DNA of 64,000 bases from Streptantibioticus rubrisoli (GCF_024436055.1 NZ_JANFNH010000003.1:1-64000); one strand, 5' to 3'; counted from the first letter of the stretch, positions 1-10,050 are shown. A program made the numbers and translations. The notes: generated by a model from the sequence alone, not told the origin.

Positions 1-296
1 CGTCCGGGGTGAAGCACCAGCAAAAGACCGGTCCGCTCACGGCGCCGTCCACGGCGCCCGAGTACCCAGCCTGCGGGCAGCACGCCGCGATCGCGACCCG
101 AGCCGACCACCGCAGCCAGGCGGCGTTTGACTCGTCGGTAGGAGCTTCGGGGCCAGGCCGTTGAACGTGCGATGGTGCACACGCCGCACCCGCCAGAGCC
201 AGGATCCGCTGCCGCGCGTTCAACCGGCAGGCGACCACCCACGTCATACCGCCCACGTCATACGGCTCAGGTACGCCAGACGTCCTGTCTCCGCGC
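1..296. other. Left edge, no gene recognised
   Basis: I find no convincing coding region here on either strand. It is the downstream flank of the response regulator that is read leftward and ends at 297. The only visible structure is a short tandem repeat at 238-265. A minus-strand reading through about 1-130 is open and cysteine-containing, but it runs off the window edge and I do not recognise it. Confidence 0.5.
238..265. repeat. 14-bp tandem repeat
   Basis: CCCACGTCATACCG (238-251) is followed directly by CCCACGTCATACGG (252-265), two head-to-tail copies with one mismatch. It lies about 30 bp beyond the stop codon of the response regulator gene. It may be a slippage duplication or a pair of protein-binding half sites. 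Confidence 0.8.
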
Positions 297-1004
297 CTAC
301 CAGCGCGGTTTGCCGTTCTCCGAAGGGCGTTGAACGGCTGCCACTGGCCCGGCCGCGTCCAGACCGGCATCCCGGGCCAGCAGGGCGGCCTGCACACGGT
401 TGGCGCAGTCCAGTTTGGCGAGGATCCGGCTGACATAGGTCTTCACCGTGGCCTCGCTCATGTTCAGGCGGGCGCCCAGCCCGGCGTTGGACAGGCCTTC
501 ACCGAGCAGCCGCAGCACCTCCAACTCGCGTTCGCTCAGCGCCTCCAGCCTGCGGCGTGCCGCCACCTGCCGGGCGGGCGCGGGGTCGGCGGCGAGGGTG
601 TCCAGGACGTGGCGGGCGGCGGTGGGGGACAGGAACGCCTGGCCGCCCGCCGCGGCCCGGACAGCCTGGATCAGCTCGTTTGGAGCGGTGTCCTTCAGCA
701 GGAATCCGGCACCGCCCGCGGCCACCGCCCGCAGCACGTTCTCCCGCTGGCCGAAGGTGGTCAGCATCAGGGCGCGCGCGGCGGGTACGGCCTGCCGGAG
801 TTCACCGAGTGCGGTGAGGCCGTCGGCGTGCGGCATCTGGATGTCCAGCAGCACCACCTGCGGCCGGTGCCGTTGGGCGAGTTCGACCGCCTGACCGCCG
901 TCTCCCGCCTCGGCGACCACCTCGATGTCGTCCGCCGAGGTGAGGATGGCGCGGATACCAGCGCGGATGAGCGGCTCGTCGTCGGCGATGAGGACGCGGA
1001 TCAC
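297..1004 (-). CDS. NarL/FixJ-family response regulator
   Basis: DNA-binding response regulator of about 235 residues, the output partner of the kinase encoded just upstream (1081-2430). The receiver domain begins directly at the GTG start (VIRVLIADDEP), with the acidic pair at D8/D9, the likely phospho-acceptor D54 in VVLLDIQMP and the conserved lysine K104 in FLLKD. A LuxR-type helix-turn-helix occupies about residues 165-215 (LSERELEVLRLLGEG). I chose GTG at 1004 because AAGGAG lies 7 bases upstream (1012-1017) and because a longer reading would add residues unlike a receiver. Kinase and regulator are read leftward in that order with a 76-bp gap, so they probably share a transcript. The signal and regulon cannot be inferred. 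Confidence 0.9.
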   Translation of the reverse strand: MIRVLIADDEPLIRAGIRAILTSADDIEVVAEAGDGGQAVELAQRHRPQVVLLDIQMPHADGLTALGELRQAVPAARALMLTTFGQRENVLRAVAAGGAGFLLKDTAPNELIQAVRAAAGGQAFLSPTAARHVLDTLAADPAPARQVAARRRLEALSERELEVLRLLGEGLSNAGLGARLNMSEATVKTYVSRILAKLDCANRVQAALLARDAGLDAAGPVAAVQRPSENGKPRW

Positions 1005-1080
1005 CAAGGGTCTCCTTAACGGGTGGTGCGCCCGGCGGCACGCGATCACTCTGCCACGCGCCGCCCGAACCGCACCGGAC

Positions 1081-2430
1081 TCACGACGATACGTACAGTG
1101 CCGTCACCATGACCGCGGCGACGGTGACCGCGACCGTCACGGCCAGCAGCCAGCCGAAGTCCCGCAGCCGCTCCGACGACATGCTCGCCGAACCTTCCCC
1201 CGGCAGCGGTGGTTCGGCCAGGGCCGGGTCACCGTCCGCCGCAACGCCGGCGCTCCGGGCGCCGACCACCTCGTACGGCAGCACGCCCGCCACCCGGAAG
1301 CCGCCATCCGGCACCGGGCCGGTGTGCACCATCCCGCCCGCCAGCCGGGCCCGCTCCCGCAACCCGGCGAGCCCTTGTCCGCCGCTCACCGGCGCGGCGC
1401 AACTCCCTTGGATCGGCGCGGAGTTGACGACCTCGACGACCAGGGCGTCCGGGTCGTAGTGCAGCGCCACCTCGACGGCCGTACCGGGCGCGTGCTTGTG
1501 CGCGTTGGTCAGCGCCTCCTGCACGATGCGGTACGCGGCGTGCCCGGTCACCGCGGCCAGGTCGCGCACCACACCGGTGCGCCGGAACACCACCTCGCCT
1601 CTCACCTGCTGGCTTGCGGCCACCAGGCTCTCGATGTCGGCGACGCCGCCGGTGCCGACGTCCTCGCCCTCCTCCCGCAACACCCCGACCACCTGCCGTA
1701 GTTCCTCCAGGGCGGCCACGGCCGTAAGGCGTACGGCGTCGATGGCCTCCCGGTGCTCGCCGCCGAGCGTGCGGTCCGTCTCCAGGGCTCCGGTCTGGAC
1801 CGCCAGTAGCGTCAGCCGGTGGCCGAGACTGTCGTGCATGTCGTGCGCGATCCGGTAGCGCTCCCGCATCCGGGCCTGCCCGGCCACCATGGCGCGCTCG
1901 CGCAGCAACTGGTCGTGCCGCTCTTGGAGGACGCCCAGCAGGGAGCGGCGCTGCGCCTGATACCGCCCGAACAGGCCCGGCAGCAGCACCAGCACGAAGT
2001 ACCGCGCCGCCGCGAACAGCACGATCGCACTCGCCTTCCACTGCCCGGCCTGCTGCCACCACCAGACGACGAGCACGGCGGCAAGCGCCCCCGCGAACGC
2101 GGCCGCGGCCGCCCGGGCCCGCAGCAGCCGTTGCCCCGCCGACCAAGCGGCACACACCTGGACCAGGGCGAACCCCCCGACCGCGGTGCCGCAGACCGCC
2201 GACACCACCAACACCACGCCGGGCAGGCCGCGACGCAGCACGTACAGCCCTGCCGCCGCGAGACCGGCAGCCCCGGCCGCCAACGGCCCGGCCGTTCCCC
2301 CGGTCAGCGACAGGGCGGCCACCAGACCGACCGCTAGCGCACCGAGCCCTTCGGCCCACCACATCCGAGTCGTCCAGGGCCCGGGCAGCACACGCCGCAC
2401 GAGGGGGACTCTCACTGATTTCGCATCCAT
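1081..2430 (-). CDS. Sensor histidine kinase, HisKA_3 type
   Basis: Membrane histidine kinase of about 449 residues. An N-terminal region of several hydrophobic segments (about residues 28-155) is followed by a HisKA_3 dimerisation helix with the phospho-accepting histidine near residue 199 (AHDMHDSLGH) and an HATPase domain with an N box and the GQGLAGLRERA glycine box. Unusually, a further hydrophobic helix sits at the very C-terminus (WLLAVTVAVTVAAVMVTALY), so the ATPase domain lies between membrane anchors. The ATG at 2430 fits the normal family start better than the upstream in-frame ATG. A perfect inverted repeat lies about 45 bp upstream, a likely control site. It pairs with the response regulator downstream. 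Confidence 0.88.
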   Translation of the reverse strand: MDAKSVRVPLVRRVLPGPWTTRMWWAEGLGALAVGLVAALSLTGGTAGPLAAGAAGLAAAGLYVLRRGLPGVVLVVSAVCGTAVGGFALVQVCAAWSAGQRLLRARAAAAAFAGALAAVLVVWWWQQAGQWKASAIVLFAAARYFVLVLLPGLFGRYQAQRRSLLGVLQERHDQLLRERAMVAGQARMRERYRIAHDMHDSLGHRLTLLAVQTGALETDRTLGGEHREAIDAVRLTAVAALEELRQVVGVLREEGEDVGTGGVADIESLVAASQQVRGEVVFRRTGVVRDLAAVTGHAAYRIVQEALTNAHKHAPGTAVEVALHYDPDALVVEVVNSAPIQGSCAAPVSGGQGLAGLRERARLAGGMVHTGPVPDGGFRVAGVLPYEVVGARSAGVAADGDPALAEPPLPGEGSASMSSERLRDFGWLLAVTVAVTVAAVMVTALYVSS

Positions 2431-2472
2431 CGGCCGCAAGCGTAGGGCTGCGGGCACCACCGTTACGTCCCC

Positions 2473-2501
2473 CGAAAGTCGTTGGCCAGCAACGACTTTC
2501 G
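2473..2501. promoter_or_regulatory. Perfect inverted repeat upstream of the kinase gene
   Basis: CGAAAGTCGTT (2473-2483), a 7-base spacer, then AACGACTTTCG (2491-2501) form a perfect 11-bp inverted repeat. It lies 43 bp upstream of the kinase start at 2430, in the promoter region. The AT-rich arms stand out from the surrounding GC-rich DNA. It could be an operator for the co-encoded NarL-type regulator (autoregulation) or a stem in the leader RNA; I favour an operator because no SD or U-run is linked to it. Confidence 0.6.
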
Positions 2502-2685
2502 ACGCTGGGTGGAAGGCAACGGGGGCGGGCACCCGGCGCCGCCGCGACAGCGTGCCGCGCCGCCCGCGCAGCGGCGCTTCACGGCGCGTAGCCGGGGGAG
2601 GATCTCCGCCCAGTCACGTTTCCCGGCGACCGGCGTGTGACGCCCAACTACCGTCGCGGGCCGTGCCGTGAGTCGACCGCGAGGC

Positions 2686-3672
2686 TCAACTCCGCTGGCC
2701 CCCGAAGGCGTTCAGGATGCGTTCGGCGGCCAGGGTGGCCGTCAGCTGACCGTCTCTGACCTGCTGCTCCAGCAGGGGCGCGAGGGAGCGGACCGCCGGA
2801 TCGGCGTGCAGGCGGCCCAGCAGTTCGTCGCGGACCATGGTCCACGCCCAGTCGACCTGCTGGTCGCGGCGCCGGGCGGCGAGGCGGCCGGTGGCGTCCA
2901 GCCGCGCGCGGTGCTCTTCCAGCCGCTCCCACACGGTGTCCAGGCCGCTCGACTCGCGTGCGCTGCAACTGAGCACCGGCGGTGTCCAGAAGGCGTCCTT
3001 GCCGTGCATGAGCCGCAGCGCGCCCGCCAACTCACGGGCGGCGGCGCGAGCGTCGCGTTCGTGTGGACCGTCCGCCTTGTTGACGGCGATCACGTCGGCC
3101 AGTTCCAGGACGCCCTTCTTGATGCCCTGCAACTGGTCCCCGGTACGGGCCAGTGTCAGGAGCAGGAAGGAGTCGACCATGTTCGCGACGGCTGTCTCGG
3201 ACTGGCCGACGCCGACCGTCTCCACCAGCACCACGTCGTACCCGGCGGCCTCCATCACCACGATCGACTCGCGGGTGGCCTTCGCGACCCCGCCGAGCGT
3301 GCCCGCGCTGGGGGAGGGCCGGACGAAGGCCGCCGGGTCGACGGCCAGCCGCTCCATGCGGGTCTTGTCGCCGAGGATCGAGCCGCCGGTCCGGCTGGAG
3401 GACGGGTCGACGGCGAGCACGGCCACCCGGTGCCCGAGGCGGGTCAGCATCGTGCCGAAGGCGTCGATGAACGTCGACTTGCCCACGCCCGGCACCCCGC
3501 TGATCCCGATCCGCCGGGCCCTGCCGCTGTACGGCAGCAGCTCGGTCAGCAACTCCTGGGCGAGCGCCCGGTGTTGGGGCCGGGTGGACTCCACGAGGGT
3601 GATCGCGCGGGCGACGACAGCCCGCTTGCCGTCGAGGACGCCCTTGACGTACGTGTCGAGGTCGATGGCCAT
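2686..3672 (-). CDS. meaB: Methylmalonyl-CoA mutase GTPase chaperone MeaB/ArgK
   Basis: G3E-type P-loop GTPase of 328 residues, normal length for the family. The Walker A motif GVPGVGKST is at about residues 59-67, a Walker B/switch region reads [13 protein letters not shown], and the guanine-specificity motif is NKAD. MeaB protects methylmalonyl-CoA mutase from inactivation and gates loading of adenosylcobalamin. It is the last gene of mutA-mutB-meaB, separated from mutB by 12 bp, so co-transcription and a role in servicing that mutase are very likely. Nothing in the sequence looks damaged. Confidence 0.95.
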   Translation of the reverse strand: MAIDLDTYVKGVLDGKRAVVARAITLVESTRPQHRALAQELLTELLPYSGRARRIGISGVPGVGKSTFIDAFGTMLTRLGHRVAVLAVDPSSSRTGGSILGDKTRMERLAVDPAAFVRPSPSAGTLGGVAKATRESIVVMEAAGYDVVLVETVGVGQSETAVANMVDSFLLLTLARTGDQLQGIKKGVLELADVIAVNKADGPHERDARAAARELAGALRLMHGKDAFWTPPVLSCSARESSGLDTVWERLEEHRARLDATGRLAARRRDQQVDWAWTMVRDELLGRLHADPAVRSLAPLLEQQVRDGQLTATLAAERILNAFGGQRS

Positions 3673-3684
3673 CGAGTCACGGCC

Positions 3685-5862
3685 TCACAGGTCGTCGTGT
3701 CCGAGCTCGGCCGCCAGCCGGGAGACCAGGTCGTGGGCGGCGTCCGGGATGACCGTGCCGGGTGGGAAGACGGCCGCCGCACCCATCTCCAGCAGGGTCG
3801 GCACGTCCTGCGGCGGGATCACCCCGCCGACCACGATCATGATGTCCTCCCGTCCCTCCTCGGCGAGTTGCTCGCGCAGCGCCGGTACCAGCGTGAGGTG
3901 CCCGGCGGCCAGTGACGACACCCCGACGATGTGCACGTCCGCCTCGACGGCCTGGCGGGCCACCTCGGCCGGGGTCTGGAACAGCGGGCCGACGTCCACG
4001 TCGAAACCGAGGTCGGCGAAGGCGGTGGCGATCACCTTCTGGCCGCGGTCGTGGCCGTCCTGGCCCATCTTGGCGACCAGTATGCGCGGGCGGCGGCCCT
4101 CGGCCTCGGCGAAGGCGTCCACCAGGGCGCGGGTGCGGTCCACGGCCGGGGACTCGCCTGCTTCGTTGCGGTACACACCCGAGATCGTACGGATCTGGCC
4201 CGCGTGCCGTCCGTACACCTTCTCCAGGGCGTAGGAGATCTCCCCGACGGTGGCCTTCGCGCGGGCCGCGCGCACCGCCAGCTCCAGCAGGTTCCCCTCG
4301 CCGCCGGCCGCCCGGGTCAGCGCGTCCAGCGCGTCCTGGCAGGCGGTCTCGTCCCGCTCCTCGCGCAGCCGCCGCAGCTTGGCGATCTGCTGGGCGCGCA
4401 CCGAGGAGTTGTCGACCTTGAGCACCTCGATCTGCTCGTCGGAGTCCACCCGGTACTTGTTGACACCGATCACCGGTTGCCGACCGGAGTCGATGCGGGC
4501 CTGGGTGCGGGCCGCGGCCTCCTCGACGCGCAGCTTGGGGATGCCCGCGTCGATCGCCTGCGCCATGCCGCCCGCCCGCTCGACCTCCTGGATGTGCTGC
4601 CAGGCGCGGCGGGCCAGGTCGTACGTCAGCCGCTCCACGTACGCGCTGCCGCCCCACGGGTCGATCACCCGTGTGGTGCCGGACTCCTGCTGGATCAACA
4701 GCTGGGTGTTGCGGGCGATGCGGGCGGAGAAGTCGGTGGGCAGGGCGAGTGCCTCGTCGAGTGCGTTGGTGTGCAGCGACTGGGTGTGGCCCTGGGTGGC
4801 CGCCATCGCCTCCACACAGGTGCGCGTGACGTTGTTGAACACGTCCTGCGCGGTCAGCGACCAGCCGGAAGTCTGCGAATGCGTGCGCAGCGACAGCGAC
4901 TTGGTGTTCTTCGGCTCGAACTGCTTGACCAGCTTCGCCCACAGCAGCCGGGCCGCGCGCAGTTTGGCGATCTCCATGAAGAAGTTCATGCCGATCGCCC
5001 AGAAGAACGACAGCCGCGGCGCGAACGCGTCCACGTCCAGCCCCGCCTCCCGCCCGGCCCGGATGTACTCCACGCCGTCGGCGAGGGTGTAGGCCAGCTC
5101 CAGGTCGGCCGTCGCGCCCGCCTCCTGGATGTGGTAGCCGGAGATGGAGATGGAGTTGTAGCGCGGCATCCGCTGCGAGGTGAAGGCGAAGATGTCGGAG
5201 ATGATCCGCATCGACGGCTTCGGCGGATAGATGTAGGTGTTGCGGACCATGAACTCCTTGAGGATGTCGTTCTGGATGGTCCCGGCCAACTTCTCGGGCG
5301 GTACGCCCTGTTCCTCCGCCGCCACGATGTACAGCGCCAGCACCGGCAGCACCGCGCCGTTCATCGTCATCGACACCGTCATCCGGTCCAGTGGGATGCC
5401 GTCGAACAACTGCCGCATGTCGTAGATCGAGTCGATCGCCACGCCCGCCATACCGACGTCACCGGTCACCCGCGGGTGGTCGCTGTCGTAACCGCGGTGC
5501 GTCGGCAGGTCGAAGGCGACCGACAGGCCTTTTTGACCGGCCGCCAGATTGCGGCGGTAGAAGGCGTTGGACTCCTCGGCCGTGGAGAAGCCCGCGTACT
5601 GGCGGATGGTCCAGGGCTGGTTGACGTACATCGTCGGGTACGGGCCGCGCAGATACGGGGCGATGCCCGGGTAGGTGCCCAGGAAGTCCAGGCCCTCCAG
5701 GTCCCGCCCGGTGTACAGCGGCTTGACCGTGATGCCCTCGGGCGTCTCCCACTCCAGGTCGGCGCCGTCGGCCGCCTTCTTGACAGCCGTACGCCACTCG
5801 TCGAGGCCGCCGTCGGCGGTCGGGGTCCCCAGCTCGATCGCCGAGAAGTCGGGGATGGACAT
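3685..5862 (-). CDS. mutB: Methylmalonyl-CoA mutase large (catalytic) subunit
   Basis: Adenosylcobalamin-dependent mutase, 725 residues, interconverting succinyl-CoA and (R)-methylmalonyl-CoA. In actinomycetes this links propionyl-CoA catabolism to polyketide extender supply. The N-terminal TIM barrel carries the substrate region ([25 protein letters not shown]), and the C-terminal B12-binding domain has the base-off ligand motif DGHDRG with histidine near residue 604. The start ATG shares one base with the mutA stop (TGATG), so translation is coupled to mutA. The cobalamin riboswitch at about 8.0 kb faces away and does not lie in this transcript. Confidence 0.97.
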   Translation of the reverse strand: MSIPDFSAIELGTPTADGGLDEWRTAVKKAADGADLEWETPEGITVKPLYTGRDLEGLDFLGTYPGIAPYLRGPYPTMYVNQPWTIRQYAGFSTAEESNAFYRRNLAAGQKGLSVAFDLPTHRGYDSDHPRVTGDVGMAGVAIDSIYDMRQLFDGIPLDRMTVSMTMNGAVLPVLALYIVAAEEQGVPPEKLAGTIQNDILKEFMVRNTYIYPPKPSMRIISDIFAFTSQRMPRYNSISISGYHIQEAGATADLELAYTLADGVEYIRAGREAGLDVDAFAPRLSFFWAIGMNFFMEIAKLRAARLLWAKLVKQFEPKNTKSLSLRTHSQTSGWSLTAQDVFNNVTRTCVEAMAATQGHTQSLHTNALDEALALPTDFSARIARNTQLLIQQESGTTRVIDPWGGSAYVERLTYDLARRAWQHIQEVERAGGMAQAIDAGIPKLRVEEAAARTQARIDSGRQPVIGVNKYRVDSDEQIEVLKVDNSSVRAQQIAKLRRLREERDETACQDALDALTRAAGGEGNLLELAVRAARAKATVGEISYALEKVYGRHAGQIRTISGVYRNEAGESPAVDRTRALVDAFAEAEGRRPRILVAKMGQDGHDRGQKVIATAFADLGFDVDVGPLFQTPAEVARQAVEADVHIVGVSSLAAGHLTLVPALREQLAEEGREDIMIVVGGVIPPQDVPTLLEMGAAAVFPPGTVIPDAAHDLVSRLAAELGHDDL

Positions 5863-7673
5863 CAGGACACTCCCATGCGGTCGAGCGTGGCGGAGAGTAC
5901 GGACACGGCGTCACAGCCGGCGAAGACGTAGGTGTCGACACCCGCGTAGGGTCCCGGACGGCCCGCGAGGAACACGTGCTTGGCCCCCGCCGCCCGCAGT
6001 CGCCCGGCGACCGCCTCGGCCTGCTCCTCGTACAGCGCGTCGCTGGAGCACAGGCACACCTCAAGCGCACCGCTCTCCTCGAACGTGCCCTCGGTGACCG
6101 GCTCGATGCCGCCCGCCTGGAAGAGGTTGGCGGCGAAGGTGAGCCGGGCGGTGTGGGCGGCGGCCGGGCCGAGCGCGGCCAGATGGATGCGGGGCCGGGC
6201 GCCGGTCGCGGCCAGGTGCGCGTCGGAACGGGCGCGCAGCGCCTCGAACGCCTCGTCCCGCCGCACCCGGGGCAGCCCTCCGGACGGCGGCGCGGGCGCG
6301 GGGGCGCGGACCACGGGCTTCTCGGCCAGGTGCGGGAACTCGCTGACGCCGGTGACCGGCTCCCGGCGCTTCGCCAGCTTCGCGCTCCGTACCGACCAGG
6401 TCTCGGCCAGCCGCTCGCCCACCATCCCGCAACGCAGGGCCGTCGCCTGTCCGCCCGCCCGCTCGATCTCCTGGAAGAACTCCCAGGCCGCGCTGGCGAG
6501 TTCGTCCGTCAGCCGCTCCACGTACCAGGAGCCGCCCGCCGGGTCGATCACCCGGGACAGGTGCGACTCCTCGATGAGGATGGTGGAGGTGTTGCGGGCG
6601 ATGCGGCGCGCGAACGAGTCCGGCAGGCCCAGCGCGTCATCGAAGGGCAGCACGGTGACGGCGTCGGCGCCCCCCACTCCAGCGGCCAGTGTGGCGACCG
6701 TGGTGCGCAGCATGTTCACCCATGGATCGCGGCGCGTCATCATCACCGGCGAGGTCACCGCGTGCTGGAGCTGCGCACCCGCCCGCGGTGCCCCGCAGAC
6801 CTCGGCGATCCGCGCCCACAGCCTGCGCGCCGCGCGCAGCTTGGCGACGGTCAGGAACTGGTCGGCGGTCGCGGCGTACCGGAACTCCAGCTGCGCGCAG
6901 GCCTGCTCGACGCTCAACCCGGCGCCGGTCAGCTCACGCAGATACGCGGCACCCGTCGCCAGGGAGCAGCCCAGCTCCTGCGCAGCCGAGCCCCCGGCCT
7001 CGTGGTACGGCAGCGCGTCCACGGTCAGCGCCCGCAGCCCCGGATGGCGCCCGGCGCACAACCGGGCCAGCTCGGCCACGGGCGCGATGTCGTAGCGGGC
7101 TCCGGTGCGGGCCTGGTGGCCCAGCGGGTCGGCGCCCAGGTTGCCGCGCGCCGCGTCCGCGGCGATGCCCCGCTCCTCGTACAGCCGCAGCAACCGCCGT
7201 GCGGCTGGCTCGACTTCGCCGCCCGCGTCCAGGACGACGGGCGCCAGGTCCAGGTAGACGCCGTCTAGGGCGCGGTCGAGTTCGGCTGTCGGGATTCCCG
7301 CGTGCTCGCCGACCACCAGCCACAGGGAGGTGACGCCGTTCTCCAAGTCGGCCAGGACCGCGCCCGCGTCCGCGACCGTGTGCCGCTGGCGCACGTCCCA
7401 GCCGCCGCCCGTGTTCCCCTCGGCGCGACCGCCGCGCACGAAGGGCGCGAATCCCGGAAGGCCGGGGTCGGGCGCGGCGTCGAGCGCGGTGTAGAGGGGC
7501 GAGACGCGCAGCCCGTCCTCCAGCGCGGTGGACAAGGCGTGCTCCGCGTCGGCGTCCGAGACCTCCTTGCCCGACTTGCGCAGGACGCCCGCCACCAGGT
7601 TCCGCCACTGCTCATGCGTCGCGTCAGGGAACTCCGCCGCCAGGGAGAGCTCATCGTCAGGCAAGACCGTCAT
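5862..7673 (-). CDS. mutA: Methylmalonyl-CoA mutase small subunit
   Basis: Non-catalytic partner of MutB, 603 residues. It has the same barrel plus B12-like-domain architecture as MutB, but the cobalamin ligand motif DxHxxG is absent: the corresponding segment reads [11 protein letters not shown]. That is the expected state for the inactive subunit of the heterodimer. It is the first gene of the mutA-mutB-meaB operon. The ATG at 7673 is followed by [10 protein letters not shown], and a promoter should lie in 7674-8000. Sequence and length look intact. Confidence 0.95.
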   Translation of the reverse strand: MTVLPDDELSLAAEFPDATHEQWRNLVAGVLRKSGKEVSDADAEHALSTALEDGLRVSPLYTALDAAPDPGLPGFAPFVRGGRAEGNTGGGWDVRQRHTVADAGAVLADLENGVTSLWLVVGEHAGIPTAELDRALDGVYLDLAPVVLDAGGEVEPAARRLLRLYEERGIAADAARGNLGADPLGHQARTGARYDIAPVAELARLCAGRHPGLRALTVDALPYHEAGGSAAQELGCSLATGAAYLRELTGAGLSVEQACAQLEFRYAATADQFLTVAKLRAARRLWARIAEVCGAPRAGAQLQHAVTSPVMMTRRDPWVNMLRTTVATLAAGVGGADAVTVLPFDDALGLPDSFARRIARNTSTILIEESHLSRVIDPAGGSWYVERLTDELASAAWEFFQEIERAGGQATALRCGMVGERLAETWSVRSAKLAKRREPVTGVSEFPHLAEKPVVRAPAPAPPSGGLPRVRRDEAFEALRARSDAHLAATGARPRIHLAALGPAAAHTARLTFAANLFQAGGIEPVTEGTFEESGALEVCLCSSDALYEEQAEAVAGRLRAAGAKHVFLAGRPGPYAGVDTYVFAGCDAVSVLSATLDRMGVS

Positions 7674-8002
7674 GCTCGGATGCTAGGGCAGGTCGGCAGA
7701 CGAGCAGCAGTGGGGACCGTTGTGACCTTCTTCTCTTCGGGCGTGAGAACTGCGCCGTGAGCGGAGTCGGGCACTGCGCGGTCACCACGCGGCGGCGGGC
7801 ACGTCGAGGGCGCCGCGATGGCCCGGTGAGAGGGGGACGACCGGCGTACGCCCGACCAGGGCAGCGTCGACGGACATGCCCGAACCGCTCTGGTACCAGG
7901 CCCAGTTGTCGTGGGGCCTACCCGCTGTCGGCGCGTCTCGCGGGCAACCTCTCCCCGCTGGCGCGAATCGTGCGGTGACGCACAACCGGCGGATGGAATG
8001 AT
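7674..8002. other. Divergent intergenic region, mutA versus riboswitch gene
   Basis: About 330 bp between the leftward mutA start and the rightward cobalamin riboswitch; it should hold promoters for both. A minus-strand frame (7782-7985) is open and ends with a plausible-looking stretch (GMSVDAALVGRTPVVPLSPG), but it has no clear start signal and I do not recognise it, so I do not call a gene. Confidence 0.5.
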
Positions 8003-8160
8003 GGTCGGCGACAGGGCGACGGCGGTTCGAGGAAGCCGGTGCGAATCCGGCGCGGTCCCGCCACTGTGATCGGCGAGCGGATCCCTACTGGCCACTGCCC
8101 GGATGTGGGTGGGAAGGCCGGGACGAGCATCGACCCGAGAGCCAGGACACTCACGCGGTC
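8003..8160 (+). promoter_or_regulatory. Cobalamin (adenosylcobalamin) riboswitch aptamer
   Basis: The stretch carries the hallmarks of the AdoCbl riboswitch in order. GGAAGCCGGTGCGAATCCGG (8031-8050) is followed by the B12-box segment GCGGTCCCGCCACTGTGA (8052-8069), a variable domain, and the closing element GAGAGCCAGGACAC (8137-8150). Known members of the family switch off translation or transcription when B12 is abundant. It sits in the leader of the small cysteine-rich gene at 8215. The edges are approximate. Confidence 0.93.
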
Positions 8161-8177
8161 GCCTCCTCGTGGAAGCC

Positions 8178-8207
8178 CCGGGGCGGATCTCCCCGGCAGG
8201 AGGAAGG
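8178..8207 (+). promoter_or_regulatory. Riboswitch expression platform: hairpin abutting the SD
   Basis: CCGGGG (8178-8183) pairs with CCCCGG (8191-8196) immediately before the strong ribosome binding site AGGAGGAAGG (8198-8207), 7 bases from the ATG at 8215. There is no U-tract, so control is probably translational: alternative pairing with the aptamer would occlude or free the SD. Confidence 0.6.
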
Positions 8208-8214
8208 ACGCGGC

Positions 8215-8634
8215 ATGCCCACCAGGCCGACCGGAACACCGTCCCACGACGCGCCGGATCCCGCGGTCGCCGACCCGGTACCGTGCCGGGTCGTCGTGTG
8301 CCGCGACTGCTGCTGCGGCAGCCCCAAGGTGACCGGCGCCGACCACGAGGCGCAGACCGCGCGCCTGCGCGCCGCGGCGCCGGTGCGGATCTCCACCTGC
8401 CTGGACGTGTGCGACCAGGCCAATGTCATCGTCGTCCAGCCCTCCGGCGCCGGGCGGGCCGCCGGTGCCCGGCCGGTGTGGCTGGGCCTGGTCAACGACC
8501 CGTACGCCACCGAGGACATCGCCGCCTGGGTTCGCGCGGGCGGTCCCGGCGTCGCTCCTCGGCCGGAGATCCTGGACCTGTACGCCGTCACTCCGCCCCG
8601 GCGCCGCGCGCGGGCGCGGCAGTACGACCGGTGA
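8215..8634 (+). CDS. Thioredoxin-like (2Fe-2S) ferredoxin-type protein under B12 control
   Basis: Small cytoplasmic protein of 139 residues. It has a cysteine cluster near the N-terminus (C24, C29, C32-C34 in CRVVVCRDCCCG) and a second motif STCLDVCDQANVIVVQP (C62, C66), the arrangement of thioredoxin-fold [2Fe-2S] ferredoxins often found with cobalamin genes. The cobalamin riboswitch immediately upstream implies expression when B12 is low, suggesting a redox role in corrin or cobalt metabolism. It is not beside other cobalamin biosynthesis genes; the nearest B12 link is the divergent methylmalonyl-CoA mutase operon. The C-terminus is basic and probably disordered. Function is inferred from motif and regulation only. 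Confidence 0.8.
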   Translation: MPTRPTGTPSHDAPDPAVADPVPCRVVVCRDCCCGSPKVTGADHEAQTARLRAAAPVRISTCLDVCDQANVIVVQPSGAGRAAGARPVWLGLVNDPYATEDIAAWVRAGGPGVAPRPEILDLYAVTPPRRRARARQYDR

Positions 8635-8688
8635 TCGGGCCGCCGACGCCGCCCAACGGTGCCCACCAGCGGCGGGGTGCGCGCATCC

Positions 8689-10050
8689 TCAGTCGGCGAG
8701 GGCGCCCATGGGGTCCCACGCGGGAAGGACGATCGGCGGCTGGTCGAGGGCGGCGGCCAGTTGCGGCGGCAGCGCGGAGCGCCGGACCGCGATCTCGAAG
8801 ACATGCTCACCGAACCACGAGTCGTTCATGGTCCAAAAGCCCTTGTCGGCCTTCTCCTCACCCCAGCTGTTCTCCACCCGCCAGCGGCGCGGGCCGCCGT
8901 CCACCACGTCGACGCCGGTGAACAGCATCGCGTGGGTCATTCGCGTGTCGTGGTGCAGCAGCCGGGCGGCCTTGTCCATGGTGAAGGGGGCGTCGTAGAC
9001 GGCCGCGTAGTCGAAGAGACCGGCGTCCCAGACGCCGACGTCCGCGCGCATCATCTTGGCCACGTCGCAGCCGAACCACACCGGCTCGCCACCGACGATC
9101 GCGTCCATGGCCAGCTGCTTCAGCAGCTCCATCGGCGCGTTGAGGTAGACCACCGGAGGGGCGTCCACGACATTGCCCAGGTACTCGACGGTGAAGGTAC
9201 GGCCGACCGGGCTCGACTCGCGCGGGTCGTGCACCAGACAGACGTACTCGTCCAACGGGAGCTGCACATACGCGGCGGCGAACCCTGCCGGAGTGAGCCA
9301 GCCGTCGCGGTGGAACTCCTTGTTCTCGTCCTGCCACTGCCACAGGAACCGCTGCGGAGGCGTGCCGAGGTGAATGCTGAGCACCCGGTGGACGGCGGCC
9401 AGCACCTCCCGCTTGCGTTCCCGCTGCGCCTCGACTCCCTCGGCGGCCTGTCCGCGCAGGTCGCGGGCGCCCTGGCGGAGCAGGGTCTTCAGGGTCCGGT
9501 TCATCGCCCGGGTCGCGGAGGAGCTGTCGGTCTCCGGCATCGCCGACTTGGGCACCAGGCCGTGCTTGGCGACGAGCGCCACGAACATGTTCCACTGCCC
9601 GCCGTCGCCGATCGGGTCCGCCAGCAGGTGGGCCACCGTGCGGTCGTCCACCTCCCGGTCCGAGGTCTCGATGACCGCCTCCAGGAAGTGGTTCGCCCGC
9701 TCGAACTTGTCCCACCACAGAAGGTAGTTCTGGGAGAACTCGAAGTCCTTCACGCCCAACTTCCGCGCGGCGCCGACCCGGAGCAGGTTGAGTCCGGCGA
9801 ACATCCAGCAGCGGCCGCTCTGCTTCTGGTTGGTGGCCTTCCAGTCGTCCAGGTGGTGGGAGACCGAGTGGTCGATGCTGGTGAGGATCCGACGGTCGAG
9901 GGCGACATCGTCCACCGGTGTCTGGGTGACGGCGTTCTGCATCAGCCGGTTCACCGGTCGGGCGGCGAACTCCTTCTCGAACAACTCAAGCTGATCAGGT
10001 GTCAGACCGCGGCCCATGGCCTGGCGGGAGTCATCGGTTCCGAAGGTCAC
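8689..10050 (-). CDS. pepC: C1-family aminopeptidase C / bleomycin hydrolase
   Basis: Papain-fold cysteine peptidase of 453 residues, cytosolic (no signal peptide), the usual length for PepC/bleomycin hydrolase. The oxyanion glutamine and catalytic cysteine are in NQKQSGRCWMFAG (Q75, C81), the catalytic histidine in RMTHAMLFTG, and the asparagine in VENSWGEE. These enzymes form hexameric barrels that trim N-terminal residues and can inactivate bleomycin-type antibiotics. GTG at 10050 is preferred because GGAGG lies 9 bases upstream (10060-10064). It is convergent with the ferredoxin-like gene; the next gene downstream on its strand is unrelated. Whether it serves peptide turnover or resistance cannot be told. 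Confidence 0.93.
   Translation of the reverse strand: MTFGTDDSRQAMGRGLTPDQLELFEKEFAARPVNRLMQNAVTQTPVDDVALDRRILTSIDHSVSHHLDDWKATNQKQSGRCWMFAGLNLLRVGAARKLGVKDFEFSQNYLLWWDKFERANHFLEAVIETSDREVDDRTVAHLLADPIGDGGQWNMFVALVAKHGLVPKSAMPETDSSSATRAMNRTLKTLLRQGARDLRGQAAEGVEAQRERKREVLAAVHRVLSIHLGTPPQRFLWQWQDENKEFHRDGWLTPAGFAAAYVQLPLDEYVCLVHDPRESSPVGRTFTVEYLGNVVDAPPVVYLNAPMELLKQLAMDAIVGGEPVWFGCDVAKMMRADVGVWDAGLFDYAAVYDAPFTMDKAARLLHHDTRMTHAMLFTGVDVVDGGPRRWRVENSWGEEKADKGFWTMNDSWFGEHVFEIAVRRSALPPQLAAALDQPPIVLPAWDPMGALAD

Noticed and set aside
161-433. Rightward open reading frame at the left edge
   Set aside because: Arginine- and proline-rich translation without SD that partly opposes the response regulator; typical GC-rich shadow frame.
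3931-5931. Long rightward frame opposite mutB
   Set aside because: Antisense shadow of a fully conserved mutB; no domain content.
7782-7985. Leftward frame ending GMSVDAALVGRTPVVPLSPG in the mutA-riboswitch gap
   Set aside because: Part of it looks natural, but there is no start signal, no recognisable family and it would overlap needed promoter DNA.
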